A DNA stretch of 23,357 bases. Origin: an uncultured Clostridia bacterium. GTDB lineage: Bacteria; Bacillota; Clostridia; Peptostreptococcales; Anaerovoracaceae. The stretch is from NCBI GenBank assembly GCA_937915045.1, contig CALDNM010000004.1, positions 1 to 23,357 of the forward strand. Direction: 5' to 3'. The stretch's first letter is position 1; each line of letters starts with the position of its first letter. Below, one piece after another: positions 23,104 to 23,357 of the stretch. Position numbers and translations under genes: made by a program. The notes beneath the pieces were generated by a model. That model was not told the origin of the DNA and did not search any database. It saw only the letters and a program-made list of their open reading frames with translations.

Positions 23104-23260
23104 TGCTCTGTGCCATGCCTTTTCAGCGCGCCTTGATCTGATCTGATCTGTGCCATGCCCTCCCAGCACGCTTTGATCTGAGATGCTCTGTGCCATGCCC
23201 TCCCAGCACGCTTTGATCTGAGATGCTCTGTGCCATGCCTTTTCAGCACGCTTCTCTTGT
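23104..23260. repeat. Four tandem 40-bp repeats
   Basis: Units begin at 23104, 23144, 23184 and 23224 and have the form TGCTCTGTGCCATGCC, a variable stretch, CAGCACGC, TTTGATCTGAGA. Units 2 and 3 are identical at all but one base (TGATCTG versus TGCTCTG). Units 1 and 4 share TTTTCAG where 2 and 3 have CCTCCCAG, and the last ~10 bases of unit 4 diverge. There are no spacers, so this is not a CRISPR array. The 40-bp period is not a multiple of three, which argues against coding. Each unit has a small inverted pair GTGC...GCAC. The outermost unit contains the stop codon of the partial gene to its right. Confidence 0.9.
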
Positions 23261-23357
23261 CACAATAAAATGCGACTTTTCAACGTCCCAGCCGCCAATT
23301 TCGTCAAATATTGTATTATAATCGTCTTTTTTAGTCTTTTTTACACTGTTGTACGCA
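23243..23357 (-). CDS. 3' end of an unidentified gene running off the window
   Basis: The minus-strand frame is open from the right edge to a TGA at 23243-23245, giving a 37-residue C-terminus. The readable part includes DDYNTIFDEIGGWDVEKSHF followed by IVTREAC. The composition is protein-like, with no low complexity apart from a lysine-rich stretch near the start. I do not recognise the family. The last codons overlap the fourth 40-bp repeat, so the original C-terminus may have been altered when the array formed. It lies upstream of, and on the same strand as, the nuclease-like gene, which has its own promoter. Confidence 0.5.
   Translation of the reverse strand, partial: AYNSVKKTKKDDYNTIFDEIGGWDVEKSHFIVTREAC

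Noticed and set aside
23040..23249. A 69-codon minus-strand open frame across the repeats
   Set aside because: It reads the 40-bp repeat in shifting frames, has no ribosome binding site and overlaps both the promoter and the end of the neighbouring gene.
23104..23260. CRISPR array
   Set aside because: The 40-bp units are directly adjacent with no unique spacers, and no cas gene is present.

Overview
The window looks like chromosomal DNA from an anaerobic, Gram-positive Bacillota, probably class Clostridia. The reasons are a T-box leader, a type III glutamine synthetase, the gene order hpf / cdaA-cdaR-glmM-glmS, a probable raiA-type RNA, and Bacillota-style AGGAGG ribosome binding sites with TTGACA/TATAAT promoters. 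Base composition is moderate, with many GCG and GTC codons. Genus is not resolvable by eye. Apart from the right end, the region is core metabolism and signalling.

Left block (1-4302, minus strand): promoter, T-box leader with an AAC (Asn) specifier, asnB, type III glutamine synthetase, and the first 29 codons of a CCA-adding enzyme cut by the window edge. asnB, and by readthrough glutamine synthetase, should respond to uncharged tRNA-Asn.

Second block (4303-10808): a divergent plus-strand cysteine-synthase-family gene with its own two-tier terminator; an AEC transporter; a convergent minus-strand pair nhaC and gltX; and a plus-strand nitrilase reading away from gltX. The gltX leader is unusual: its only good Shine-Dalgarno lies 37 nt upstream of the start codon and a 26-nt hairpin fills the gap.

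Third block (10809-21911, minus strand): nine tightly packed genes in transcription order hpf, cdaA, cdaR, glmM, glmS, ahcY, a PLP aminotransferase, an M20 amidohydrolase and a DUF362 protein. They read from a strong promoter. A structured ~185-nt RNA, most likely the raiA motif RNA, lies directly upstream. The block joins ribosome hibernation, c-di-AMP synthesis and its regulator, amino-sugar synthesis for the cell wall, and S-adenosylhomocysteine recycling.

Right end (21977-23357, minus strand) is the least ordinary part. It holds a putative PD-(D/E)xK nuclease-like gene of unknown role under a near-consensus promoter overlapped by a perfect 10-bp inverted repeat (a probable operator). Degenerate ~20-bp repeats fill its leader. 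Four tandem 40-bp repeats lie upstream of the promoter, and the 3' end of an unidentified gene runs off the window.
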